Under the pieces are notes generated by a model. That model ran no database searches, was not told the DNA's origin, and worked only from the letters and a program-made list of their open reading frames with translations. From NCBI GenBank assembly GCA_036897485.1, contig JAYMTF010000459.1, positions 1-35,919 on the forward strand: a stretch of DNA of 35,919 bases, written 5' to 3'. The stretch comes from Pelargonium nanum. Taxonomy: Eukaryota; Streptophyta; Magnoliopsida; Geraniales; Geraniaceae. Of the stretch, positions 1 to 14,394 are shown piece after piece. The number at the start of each line of letters is the position of its first letter. The first letter of the stretch is position 1. The translations under genes and the position numbers were made by a program.

Positions 1-3000
1 TATTATAATACATCAAATCTTAAGAAAAAAATTAAACGATTTTTTTTGGACGATCTCTAATAAAATAGATACAATAATATGTGTAATAAATTCATTAAAA
101 TATTGCAACTTATCCATTCTCTACCCTAAACATTTTCACTAGTAATATCAAATACATGTGAAAATACATATAAAAAACTATACATGGAAAAATACTTTTC
201 CAAAAAATAATTTTTTTTAAGGAGATTCCACGTTCAGGTCACTCACATGCTAGCTCCTCATATTGGCACTACGAGAGGCGGTCTTTGAAAGATAGGCCGA
301 GAAGAGGAATGAAATTATAAATCTTCAAAAAATATATTAAAATTTTCAAATATCGAAGATGATAAATGTGTTGTTACAATTGTGCCATGTTATAAAAAAA
401 CATATATTGAAATTTTAAATATAAATTATTTAAGACAAACACGTATATTTGTTAACACATTATTTATACTTTGAATTCTTATTGAATTGGTGGATGTTAT
501 CATGATTCAATATTGAAAATTCACATCAATTGTATTTATTAATTAAGTTGATTGAACTCATAATTCTATCCATGATGATTTAATGGTGTACATGATTTCA
601 ATGTATGTAATTGTTAATTTATTGATTGATACCATATAAACAATATAATATTCATTGGGATGCAATTATTATTTTTAGCAATGAATTTATAGTTGACTAT
701 TGCATTATATAAATGCTTCTATTCAAAATATGTGGAAGATATTTAATTTGAAGTTGAATTGGAATAAAATAGACAATAATTGAATCCTTATTAATTCATC
801 ATGATACATGTATCAAGTACCAACCAATTAAATTTTTGATACATGCTCCACAATTACATTTAAATTGTTCTTAACTTAATTATTTCTTTTTTCTTTTTTT
901 GGAACTTTGATTTATCTCAAAATTCAACTAATCTAAATATGTCTCCCATATACTAGAAACTTGTAGATACATATTGCACTTCAATATTTAATGAGTGGAT
1001 GATGAAATTAAGAATGTAACATCATTTAATACTCTTTTGCTCATAAGACATACTTATTAAATTGTTGAATATATGGAAAAATAAATGCGTTGATTTATGT
1101 CATCTTAACTGATTCTGATTTTGTTATAATTTATATATGCTAGTTAAACAAGTTATTTTTGTTAAAGTAAAACACAAAAACGAACAACGCCTGGCAACCC
1201 ACCACCTAAGTCTATATCCGCTAGAAGAAATGACATAATTCATGAAGACGTGAAATTATATTGTTGAATGACCTCTTACAATTATATTATAATTTGAATC
1301 ATTTTCAAATTATGCAATATAACCCGTGAGTCAAATTTAATGATAACATCTTTAAAAAAAATTGTATTCGTGACTTGCTAATTAGTGGACTCATTCACAG
1401 ACCTTTAAATAAAATGTATTATTTTCATTAGAATTATTAACATGTCATATATACTCTATATAATATATATTTATATTTATATTTATAGTAATGTTTTTGA
1501 ATGAATTCATATTGGACTTGAATTTGGATTATGTGGACTTAGGGAAAAGCTATAACAATTTAGTCAAACTACAAATTAATGTGAAAGGCAATTAATTTAG
1601 AAATCCATGTACAATAGAGTAGAGTGGTAGCATCTTGTCTCCACAAACATACCACTAAAAGATATCTATATACTATATGAAAGTCATAAATTTGTTTTTA
1701 TTTTCTTAACATTTAAATGTTAATGGGTATTGGAGACAAGTCATTAAATTAATTAAGTTTTTAACTCATTTATATAGTCAACTTATATATTTAATGGTTA
1801 ACTAAACGACACCCATACATAAGACAAAAAACAATTTATGTTAATGCATTTGACATTAATATTTTTTAGCTTTGACATTAATTTTTATTGTTATACCACA
1901 TAATATTATATTTTACACCTAAATAAGAATAAGTGGTCATTTATATTTAAAATGTCAAATTTTGTTTTAAAATGGTATAAAATAGGTATAATTCTATAAA
2001 TAAATAAAATAGTACAAATGGTTGGCACGATTCTCATTGAAAATGATTACAATTTATGGAGTAAACCCTATATATATATTCAAAATAGTATTGAGCATTA
2101 ACTAAAAAAAGGAAAAAAAATTGTGTAATACCCAGAACTTATTTCTATGTAAAATAATATATTTAAAACTTGTCATAGTAAAATGATAAAATTTCCACTG
2201 AACAATCTCAAAATGTGAAAATATGGCCTGGGCACACACCAACTAACGATTTGTTCATTAGCCTATGCATTGCACTAAATTAAACTCGAGCTCAAGATAG
2301 TTAATCAACTAGCTTAATAAAGTTGAATCAATTTTTTTCTGGTTGATTCACGCGTTTAATGGCCATTAAACATTGATTCACCGTTTACGCACTTAATTTG
2401 TGCCACTAGTCTTTTCCCAAAATAGTTCATGGCAAAAAATCATTTCATCAACTATCATAGCTAACTAAAACTACAATCCATGTGGGTAGAAAATGCTTAT
2501 ATCATGTTCATTTTTTTTTGTTTTTTTTTTTCTTCTAGAATCTTTTTTTCTTTCTCATGCATGCTTATCATGTTTTTGTGTATAAACTTTAAAAATAAAC
2601 AAAAAAAATATGTTGGAGATTTGCTTCAATTTTAAAGGCATGTGTGTGTTAGAAATGTGGCATTTTATGCGATGTAACCGTTGCTATCAGAACCTCTCTT
2701 ACCAATAAACCATGCTTAATTTATAGTGCACGTAGTTGATGAGATCCACCTACTTCACTTTAAAACATGAATAATATTGAAGACGTTTTGATGGTAACAG
2801 CGTTAACACGGGACATGACACGAATAAACATTTCATAATCGTGTTCGCGTCGTGCTTTAAAATTGCGCTTGCACGACACACACAATTATGTGTGCATGTA
2901 TACTAATTATTTATTTCTAATTTTATCATTTACATAATAGTGAGTTGTATGAAACGTCTTATGTCGTGTTGTGACAATCTAACTTGTGTCAATTATATGA

Positions 3001-3439
3001 AACGTGTTATGTTGTGTCATGTCATGTCAACCTGCTTTGTTTAATTAAGTGTGTTAAACATGTCGTGCTCGTGTTGACTTATATAATATACAATTAACCT
3101 TCCCGCACACATGTTAATTTATTTGAGTATATTTATTACACACAATTTAAAAATGAGTACTTAATTTTATTGGTTTTAAACTAAAACTTTTAAGCAAATG
3201 TTGTATGTGTTAGGTAAAAAGCATGAATTGACACGCACACATTCGTAAACTAGTAATTATTTATTTACTTTATTAATATTCGATCTTGAAAAATTCTGCA
3301 TAAAAGTGTAATTTATGGAATTCAAATATAGTAATAATAATAATAATATTGTGAATAAATCTTATATTTTAAATTATTAACAAATCTTATATCCTTCAAA
3401 AAAAAAAAAAAAAATCTTATATTCTAATCTATGAGGCTG
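1..3439. other. AT-rich intergenic region, no gene seen
   Basis: No open frame with recognisable protein similarity and no exon-like structure on either strand. The DNA is strongly AT-rich with many A/T homopolymers. The stretch at about 2800-3075 is different: it is rich in short GTGTCGTG/GACACGA-like words (for example around 2845-2880 and 2955-3075), as in dispersed repeats common in plant genomes. I cannot define its ends or class. Everything else here looks like unconstrained spacer upstream of the protease gene. Confidence 0.6.
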
Positions 3440-3461
3440 AGGCCCAAAAACAATTGGGCCT
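3440..3461. promoter_or_regulatory. Palindromic TGGGCC (site II-like) element upstream of subtilase
   Basis: AGGCCCAA at 3440-3447 is mirrored exactly by TTGGGCCT at 3454-3461 with a 6-base spacer. TGGGCC/T is the core of site II elements, bound by TCP-type factors in plant promoters. It lies about 205 bases upstream of the protease start codon. That it acts on this gene is inference. Confidence 0.35.
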
Positions 3462-3667
3462 TCTGGTGTCTAGTTTTGGACATTTACAGTAATATCTCAA
3501 TTTATAAAGTAATGACTCATTCAAAGATAAGGTTTTTTCTTACCTTAAAAATCTCAAAGAGAAGAACCACCCAAAAAAGAAAAACATTTTAATTAATTTC
3601 TCTAACTAATAATCACTACAATATAAATTGTTGGAAGTTGAAACAAGATCTAATCAAAATTGAAACA

Positions 3668-8257
<4,590 letters not shown>

Positions 8258-8859
8258 TGGCAGTTTATATGGTTAGGGTTTGGATAAATAGTGCAGTTAG
8301 GGCACTAGAGTATTTTTATTTTTATTTTTATTTTAGATGGTAGATTTGGATCAATAATTAGAATTCATTAATTTAAGTTTTGCTGTTTTTTTTGTAGTTA
8401 AATTGAGTAAAACAAAGATTAGCTACCTTGCGTGTGGTTACGATTTTCACACGAAGAATATGCTAAGTAATTTTTTCCCTTTTTGAACTTAAGCCACAAA
8501 AAGACAGAATATTTGTTGACTGTAGAAATGGATGAGTATGAATGTTTGATCATGTACACGATTACAACACAATTATATAAAATCACTAATACATTGACTT
8601 TACTCTTAATTTACAACTGAAGTAAAGGAAGTGACAAGTCAATGTTGCATTTAAGGAAACGAGAGCAAATCGATTATGTGCAATGATGGAGTTGCACGAG
8701 GAAACTCATACGATATGTTTTGAAGTTCGGAAGTGATCATCGAATCGACGACTTCTGTCATCATTGTTGGTTTCAATTGACATGATCAATTCCCTTAATG
8801 TACACGAACAAATGTGACAAAATGGGAGATGAGTTATGATTATAAAGAAGAAGAATCCA
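8258..8859. other. Subtilase 3' flank and spacer
   Basis: About 600 bases of AT-rich sequence holding the protease 3' untranslated region (T-rich stretch 8312-8330). No further gene is visible. The distal part grades into the left arm of the inverted duplication. Confidence 0.5.
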
Positions 8860-9007
8860 CTCACAATATCAAATGCCACAAATACCAAACCATTTGTTAT
8901 TATTATTATTCTTATCTTTCACACATGTTTACTCTTAAACATTGAAAAACATATCGATAAGAAGATGAAGTTGTGTCCACATATCAGCCAGTATAAGCAC
9001 CCTTCAT

Positions 9008-9650
9008 TCAAAACACAGGCGGCACCGTGTAAGCTGTAAATCAGTAACAATGTGTAAGCAAAACATATGTGTATATATATGTATATATATATAGAGAGAG
9101 AGAGAGCAGTAACAATGTGTAAGCAAAACATATGTGTGTATATATATATAGAGAGAGAGAGAGCAGTAACAATGTGTAAGCAAAACATACGTGCATATAT
9201 AGATATACAGAGAGAGAGAGCAGTAGCAATGTGTAAGCAAAACATGTGTGTATATGTATGTATGTATGTATGTATATATATATAGAGAGAGAGAAGAGAG
9301 CAGTAACAATGTGTAAGCAAAACATATGTGTATAGAGAGAGAGACTTACTGCCACATTTGGAGCGAGGAGCAAGAGGGTTGCCACAGTATTTGGCGACGT
9401 AGACCACCTTCCTCGGGGAAATGATCTTCTCAAGCTTCTTCGTTATGAGCTTGCACACAAACGGTACGTCTAATTTGTCCACAAATTCGCAACAATCTGG
9501 AGATGGTTTTATCAAAAAGGGGCCTGGCACCACCGCTTTTGCACACTTTTTTATCATGCACTGTATGTCTCCCTCACAACCCTGCCCACTCACACCAATA
9601 ATCCCAGTGATTGCGAGCACGGCCAGGAATGCAAACCGCAAAAAACCCAT
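9008..9650 (-). CDS. Small secreted 8-Cys protein (LTP/2S albumin-like), copy 1
   Basis: Two exons on the minus strand: 9650-9350 (301 nt) and 9033-9008 (26 nt), giving 108 aa. The start at 9650 opens a clear signal peptide (MGFLRFAFLAVLAITGIIG) with cleavage likely near VSG/QG. The mature part has eight cysteines (QGC, IQC, KKC, CC, VC, YC, KC) like the bifunctional inhibitor/LTP/seed-storage superfamily, and a C-terminus in TYTVPP. The second exon was found by homology to copy 2: the acceptor at 9034-9035 gives an in-frame TYTVPPVF and stop. Reading on past the donor at 9348-9349 only translates intron microsatellite, so that longer open frame is not the gene. The canonical CXC pair is reduced to PFVC and an extra Cys (IQC) is present. 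Function unknown; lipid carriage or extracellular signalling is possible by family. Confidence 0.8.
9042..9344 (-). repeat. Five-copy intronic minisatellite with TA/GA microsatellites
   Basis: Inside the single intron of copy 1. The anchor CAGTAACAATGTGTAAGCAA starts at 9042, 9107, 9164, 9221 (one mismatch) and 9301, so spacing is 65, 57, 57 and 80. Each unit ends in variable TATA and GAGA runs. In gene orientation the unit reads (CT)n-(TA)n-CACATATGTTTTGCTTACAC and then ATTGTTACTG, and the last copy abuts the splice acceptor. Copy 2 has only one such unit in its intron. Confidence 0.9.
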
Positions 9651-9730
9651 ACTATCTATCTCTCTAATTTGTAATGATCTGTTGTTGTTGTGTTGAGTAC
9701 TTGAGTTGGTGATGGCTTATGAGGGGGTGG

Positions 9731-9738
9731 TTTATATA
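9731..9738 (-). promoter_or_regulatory. TATA box of 8-Cys gene copy 1
   Basis: TATATAAA on the minus strand, 81 bases upstream of the ATG, within a block (CACTATATAAACCACC) shared with the promoter of copy 2. Confidence 0.7.
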
Positions 9739-10167
9739 GTGAGAGGGTGCACGGTCGTGTATGCACACGTAGGCTGCGTTTGGATTACTATTTTTTCACT
9801 TTGTCATTATTATTCTTATCTAACGTTGGTTGGATCAATTGTATAAAAAAATTGTTTGGAGGCTCACTTGGTTGGTGCTTGCTACTTTTGGTAACATGAG
9901 CTGTGAGTGTGCTCTTTCCATGGCAAGTTTCTACTTTTTTGTGTGGCAATTTTCTCTGATTTGTTTCATGGATTTTAATGAGTCAAGGTGGTGGTTGAGT
10001 TTAGGTTATTTCAGGAAATTGGTGGTTCATCTTAGCATATTCAGCTTGCTAGCATCTTAGTGGAGACCATCTCATCTCTGTATAATCAAGAAAGGGAAAG
10101 AGAGTCTTCATTGCTCATACTGGTAACAACATGCACAAAATAAATGATCAAGCAATAATTGAAAAAT

Positions 10168-10402
10168 TAGATCAACACCCAGAGTAATAGCGCAGTTGAC
10201 TACATAAGCTGAATGAGTGGGAAAAACGCTTGCGATCGATTCCCGCTCAACACACTCCTGGGGAGAGGGATGAGCTTTAACAGTGACTTACCCTCGAATG
10301 GGGATCCGTCTAAGTGTGATAAACCGGTTAAAGGTGTCAATCGCAAACTTGCGGGCCCTCTTAGGAAGACCATGGTTTAGACAAAAAAAAAAATAGATCA
10401 AC
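10168..10402 (+). mobile_element. tRNA-derived SINE, copy 1, with target-site duplication
   Basis: The body at about 10177-10393 has Pol III promoter-like boxes: a box A-like TAGCGCAGTTGACTAC near 10188 and a box B-like GATCGATTCCCGC near 10235. It ends CATGGTTTAGAC followed by an A-run (10381-10393). It is flanked by the direct repeat TAGATCAAC at 10168-10176 and 10394-10402, as expected for LINE-mediated insertion. The 3' end (CAATCGCAAACTTGCGG ... CATGGTTTAGAC) is shared with the elements at 19055-19188 and 33311-33521. It lies upstream of the pseudo-HPt gene. Confidence 0.8.
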
Positions 10403-10848
10403 CTAATTTTGACCCACTTTTTTCAAGCCCAATCCAAGTCTCAGTCCATTTCTCTTATATATGTCATTGAAGCCCAAGTCCAAATATTTCAACCTACTTT
10501 TTTTTTATATATAAAAAAAATCTATTAACATAGTTTATTATTAAGCTTTAAAAAATAAGTAGTGGTGAGATATCAAAAAAAAAAAAAAAAAGTAGTGGTG
10601 GCGTGTTTGTAAATATGGAGAACCACAAGGGCAATTACCAAGAGGGTCACGCAGAACAAGCTATATAATTCCAAAACAGCGGCAACGGTAGCGACTCTGG
10701 TTTCCGTTACCAGTCGGAGAGACGACGGAGACGAAGACCAATCTCTCTTTCCATAAAAGCAAAATGCAGATTTTCCATATAAATCTCCTTTCTCTCTCCT
10801 CTTTGTTCACCGAACCTCTCTTCTTCTTCCTCTGTACTCGCATTGAAA

Positions 10849-13822
10849 ATGTCTCTTCAAACACAGAAGAATCTTCTCCGCGGCTTTATCCAGTCGATGT
10901 ACGATGAGGTATAAACCCTAGATCGTCTATTTCGCATCATTTCATGCTCTCCGCTTTCGGTTTCGGTTTAGGTTTTTTATGCTTGAATGTTCAAATTTCG
11001 GTTGCGATGAAATCATGAAAGCTTGATCACATTCGTAATTTTGTGGTTTAGTTTGAACTGTGTGATTCTGGTCAATCTGTATGGATTTAGCTCTGTATAC
11101 TGAGATTTTATCGTTTTCTTACTGTTTGAGCGAATGATTGATGGCAGTAGTATATTGAGCTCTTTACACTGAGATTTGATTGTTCTTTTACTGTTTGAAT
11201 ATTCAAATTTCAATTGCAATGGATGCTGGTGATTGAATGCTTGATCACACTAGGAGATTTGTGTTTTATTTTAAAATATGTGTTTCTTGTCAATATTGTA
11301 TAGATTGAGCTCTGTACACTGAGATTTGATTTGATTTTTTTTTTTGTTGAAGTTCTGAATAAGTTTAAACGTTTAATTTTTCTTGCTAATTGCGATTGGC
11401 ATTTGATGGAGGTTCGTTGTGTGTAGCTTCTGATTTGAATTCTAAACGTTGTCTTAAACTTTGCATCAACTCTCATGTCTCATTTTCTCGATTTTGGTCG
11501 GAATATATAGGCCTGTTTGTGATTTAATGATTTGATGTTTGTGTGTTCTTTTAATTTTGAAAAATATTCAGAGCGTTTTTTTCTTGTTATTGTGATCGAT
11601 ATTTGACACACGTGTGTAGCTTGCGATTACATTGTTTTTTTCCTTTGAATTTCTGGTTGTCGTCTTGTAAGTTTTGCTTCTATTCTGTCACGTTTTCTTG
11701 ATTCTGGTTTTACTATTTTGTTATTATCTTGGTTAGGATTTGCAGGGCTTTTTGGATGTTGATTAAGTTGTATGTGCTTTCTTCAATTAATGTGTGCTTT
11801 ATTGCTGATGGTTGAAATGAAATGATGTGCTGGCTGATCTTTTAATTAAGCTTTAGCTAAATTAATGGGGCCTTCTGATTTATAGACTCCTTATTTGCTA
11901 AACTTTTTTTTTTTTTTTATCAGCTGCTAAACTATTATTTAATGTAAGTAGATGCAACTTGTCTAAATGATTGAAGTAGATAGAATGGTTTATCTGAAAT
12001 TGTCTTTGAAATTACTCTTCTAGCTGATATGGTTTAAAATTTTTTTCTCTCTTCAATTTTATCATCGGTTAATTTGATTCTTCCAGAAAAGAGCATTTAA
12101 TATTTTGTTGTCAGTTGAGTATTTTTGGGTCCAGTTTTACTTTTTTATTTTTAAAATTATATTTTCTTGATATGTGTTTGGATGCAGTCCCAGTCTTTGT
12201 TTGGTTCCTAAGATGATTTAAGAAAGAACAACTTAGATCCTGCGGTTTTGGATTTCAGTATGATTTGCTTTATTTATTTTTCGCTGTGCTGTTTTATGGA
12301 AATCACGGATTTGATTTGAATTTTTGGGCCTTTTCTTTTCCTTTATTTTCTCATCAGCCAAATTCCGTGTGAGCTTATTTAATATGTTTCTTCATTTAAA
12401 CCTTTTATCTTTATTTAGATTTCTTGATGGAGTATAACGTATTCAATGGTTTTGTAATGTGTACAGTTTATTTATTTATATATATTTTCAGGGTATTGTT
12501 AATGACTCCTTTTATCAACTTCAAGCTATGAAGGAGACTATAAGACCTGATTATGTTGTGCGAAGCGTTGCTAGTTACTGCAAGAATGTGCCGAACTTAT
12601 TTTCTCAGATGTCCTATCTTGTGTAAATCCAAACTTTGAATTTTTGGGCTGGCGTTGTTTCTTCTCTCTTTATCATCACAAGTTTCATGCACAATCTAGA
12701 TCTTCTTATGGATTAATTATGTATTTTTTTTGTGTATCTGCAGCAACCAACCACAAGTTAATTTTGAAAAGGTTAAAGATACTGCCAATGATCTTTATTG
12801 GAGAACAAGCAAGTAATGTTGCACATCATTTGATAGTAAAGGCTAGGTTTAAAAATATTGGATTGTTATATATTGTGTATACTTGAAGAGTAGTATAAAT
12901 CACCTATGTATGGTTGCATGCCTTCAAATTTTGAAGTCTTAAATATTATCGGTAGAAGTATCTTGATGGTTTCTGGGATGTCACGCAATGATCTCCTTTT
13001 AAATTTAGCTAACTTTAGTTACTGCGAAGTAGCAGGGATTAGAGGCTTTAATGAATTACACTTATCTTGTTGGTTGTTAGTTTTCCACTTTCATGTAATG
13101 TTTCCATTCTAAGAAACAATATCAGCCATCCATTAATAACGATTTGCAATGAGATTTACTTTTGGGCCGCGGGATGTCTGCGTATGTTGTACTACTATAG
13201 AATGGTTTCAATTCAATGAATAGTGTTTTCAATATACAAGCAAATCTTATATGCAACATCTTTCTTTAGGTTACTGTTTTAGATAGGGTACACAATGTAA
13301 CCTTAGTAGCAAAATTTTTTTTTTTGCTGTATCAATTTCATAATTGCATGTTGAATCTTTCTTCTTGCATGGTGCAGCGTTGGTGCAGAGCGTGTGAAAG
13401 TTGCATGTGGTGAAATTATTCGAGCTTGCGATGACAACAATAAGGAGCTGTAAGAAGAAACCTTATGTTCTGCATACCAAGATTCTCTTTCATTCCTTAA
13501 TTTGTGCTGGAGGTTTTAGCTTCTAAATTTATCAGTTAACCATTACTTTTCAGAAAATAGAAATAAACTTCTAGTTGTGTATGCCCTATTGCTGACTCTG
13601 TCTCATGTTTTAGCGATTTAACATTTAGTCTTTGTCATTTACCACTATGCCTTGTTTGTATTCTTCTTGTCCTTCTGGTTTGAATTCTGTGTTGATCTTT
13701 TGCTGTTCAATTATTATCTTTCAGTTGCACCCAAGCATTGTACTGGACTAAGAAAGAATATTCCAGTCTGAGGGGAAGATTTGAGACCCTTGTTCAGGTA
13801 TTATCCAGTTATTAGAACTGGA

Positions 13823-13864
<42 letters not shown>

Positions 13865-14394
13865 AAGTAGTTTGGGACTTCGATACAAGGAAAGAAGTCA
13901 TTATTTCATTATTGATGTCTACAAAAGCAAAGTTGTTAGATGGACTAGGAGATCTATAGATATTTGAAAGGCTCACTACAAATACTTTCACCGTGTTATA
14001 AATCTACAAGATCTGCATGTCTATCGATATAAATAATAGGACAACTTATTCGAATGATTACTTAAGGCCCACTGGGCCACTGATGTTGTGATATGGTCAA
14101 AGGATTCACAGTTGTCACGTTTCATCCTATAGTTGTGAGAGTGAAGCCTTAAATTTACTCAACTTTAAGTATGTTTCATCCTATAGTTGTGAGAGTGAAG
14201 CCTTAAATTTACTCAACTTTAAGTATGTTTAATCCTATAGTTGTGAGAGCATCAGAAAATTTATATTTTCTAGCAGAAGAAGATAAGAATTTCCAATTTT
14301 GATATGCTTGTTTCTTAACTTTATATCCTCTTCTTTGGGCTGTTTGGAACTGCAGATAGAGAGGAAAATTATTGATCTCCAGAATGGACATTGA
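10849..14394 (+). CDS. Pseudo-histidine-phosphotransfer protein (AHP-like, His replaced by Asn)
   Basis: Six exons with GT-AG borders join to 444 nt (147 aa): 10849-10908, 12492-12622, 12744-12812, 13378-13449, 13725-13797, 14356-14394. Exon number, length and order match plant AHP genes: N-terminal helix with GIVNDSFYQLQ, then the four-helix HPt bundle with VNFEKVKD, VGAERVKVACGEI and KKEYSSLRGRFETL. Authentic HPt proteins carry HQLKGSS around the phosphorylated His. Here the same place reads N79-DLYWRTS: His is Asn, and the following Lys and Gly are Tyr and Trp. It therefore should not relay phosphate from cytokinin receptors to response regulators and may act as a negative regulator, as AHP6 does (inference). 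It is more divergent than AHP6. Introns carry a CT/CA microsatellite and a 54-bp tandem repeat. The start codon is the first in the exon and opens the N-terminal helix. Confidence 0.85.
13823..13864 (+). repeat. (CT)n(CA)n microsatellite in pseudo-HPt intron 5
   Basis: About nine CT units (13823-13840) followed directly by about twelve CA units (from 13841), 26 bases after the exon 5 donor. Confidence 0.95.
14121..14250 (+). repeat. 54-bp tandem repeat in pseudo-HPt intron 5
   Basis: TTCATCCTATAGTTGTGAGA begins at 14121 and 14175, and a partial third copy (TTAATCCTATAG) begins at 14229, so the period is exactly 54. The first two units are nearly identical through CAACTTTAAGTATG, which points to a recent duplication. 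Confidence 0.93.

Larger units (their letters stand above)
8860..10130 (+). repeat. Left arm of an inverted duplication
   Basis: Read on the minus strand, this block matches 17855-18775 read on the plus strand. The order is upstream spacer (the words around GCTAGCATCTTAGTG, 10040-10055), promoter with TATATAAACCACC, coding exon 1, intron, exon 2 and 3' flank (GGTTTGGTATTTGTGG). Similarity holds well outside the coding exons, so a DNA segment was copied, not just a cDNA. The left arm is longer mainly because of an expanded intron and small insertions upstream. Ends are approximate. Confidence 0.75.

Noticed and set aside
9042..9344. Regular repeats and spacers resembling a CRISPR array
   Set aside because: Plant nuclear intron; units are tandem with microsatellite spacers, not unique spacers.
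8919..9433. Long minus-strand open frames through the TA/GA repeats
   Set aside because: They translate the intron minisatellite (repeated LSLYIYTH-type strings). Homology to copy 2 shows a donor at 9349 and a short second exon at 9033-9008.
10188..10250. tRNA-like sequence with box A and box B
   Set aside because: It cannot be folded into a full cloverleaf by eye and is part of a SINE with A-tail and target-site duplication, so not called as a tRNA gene.
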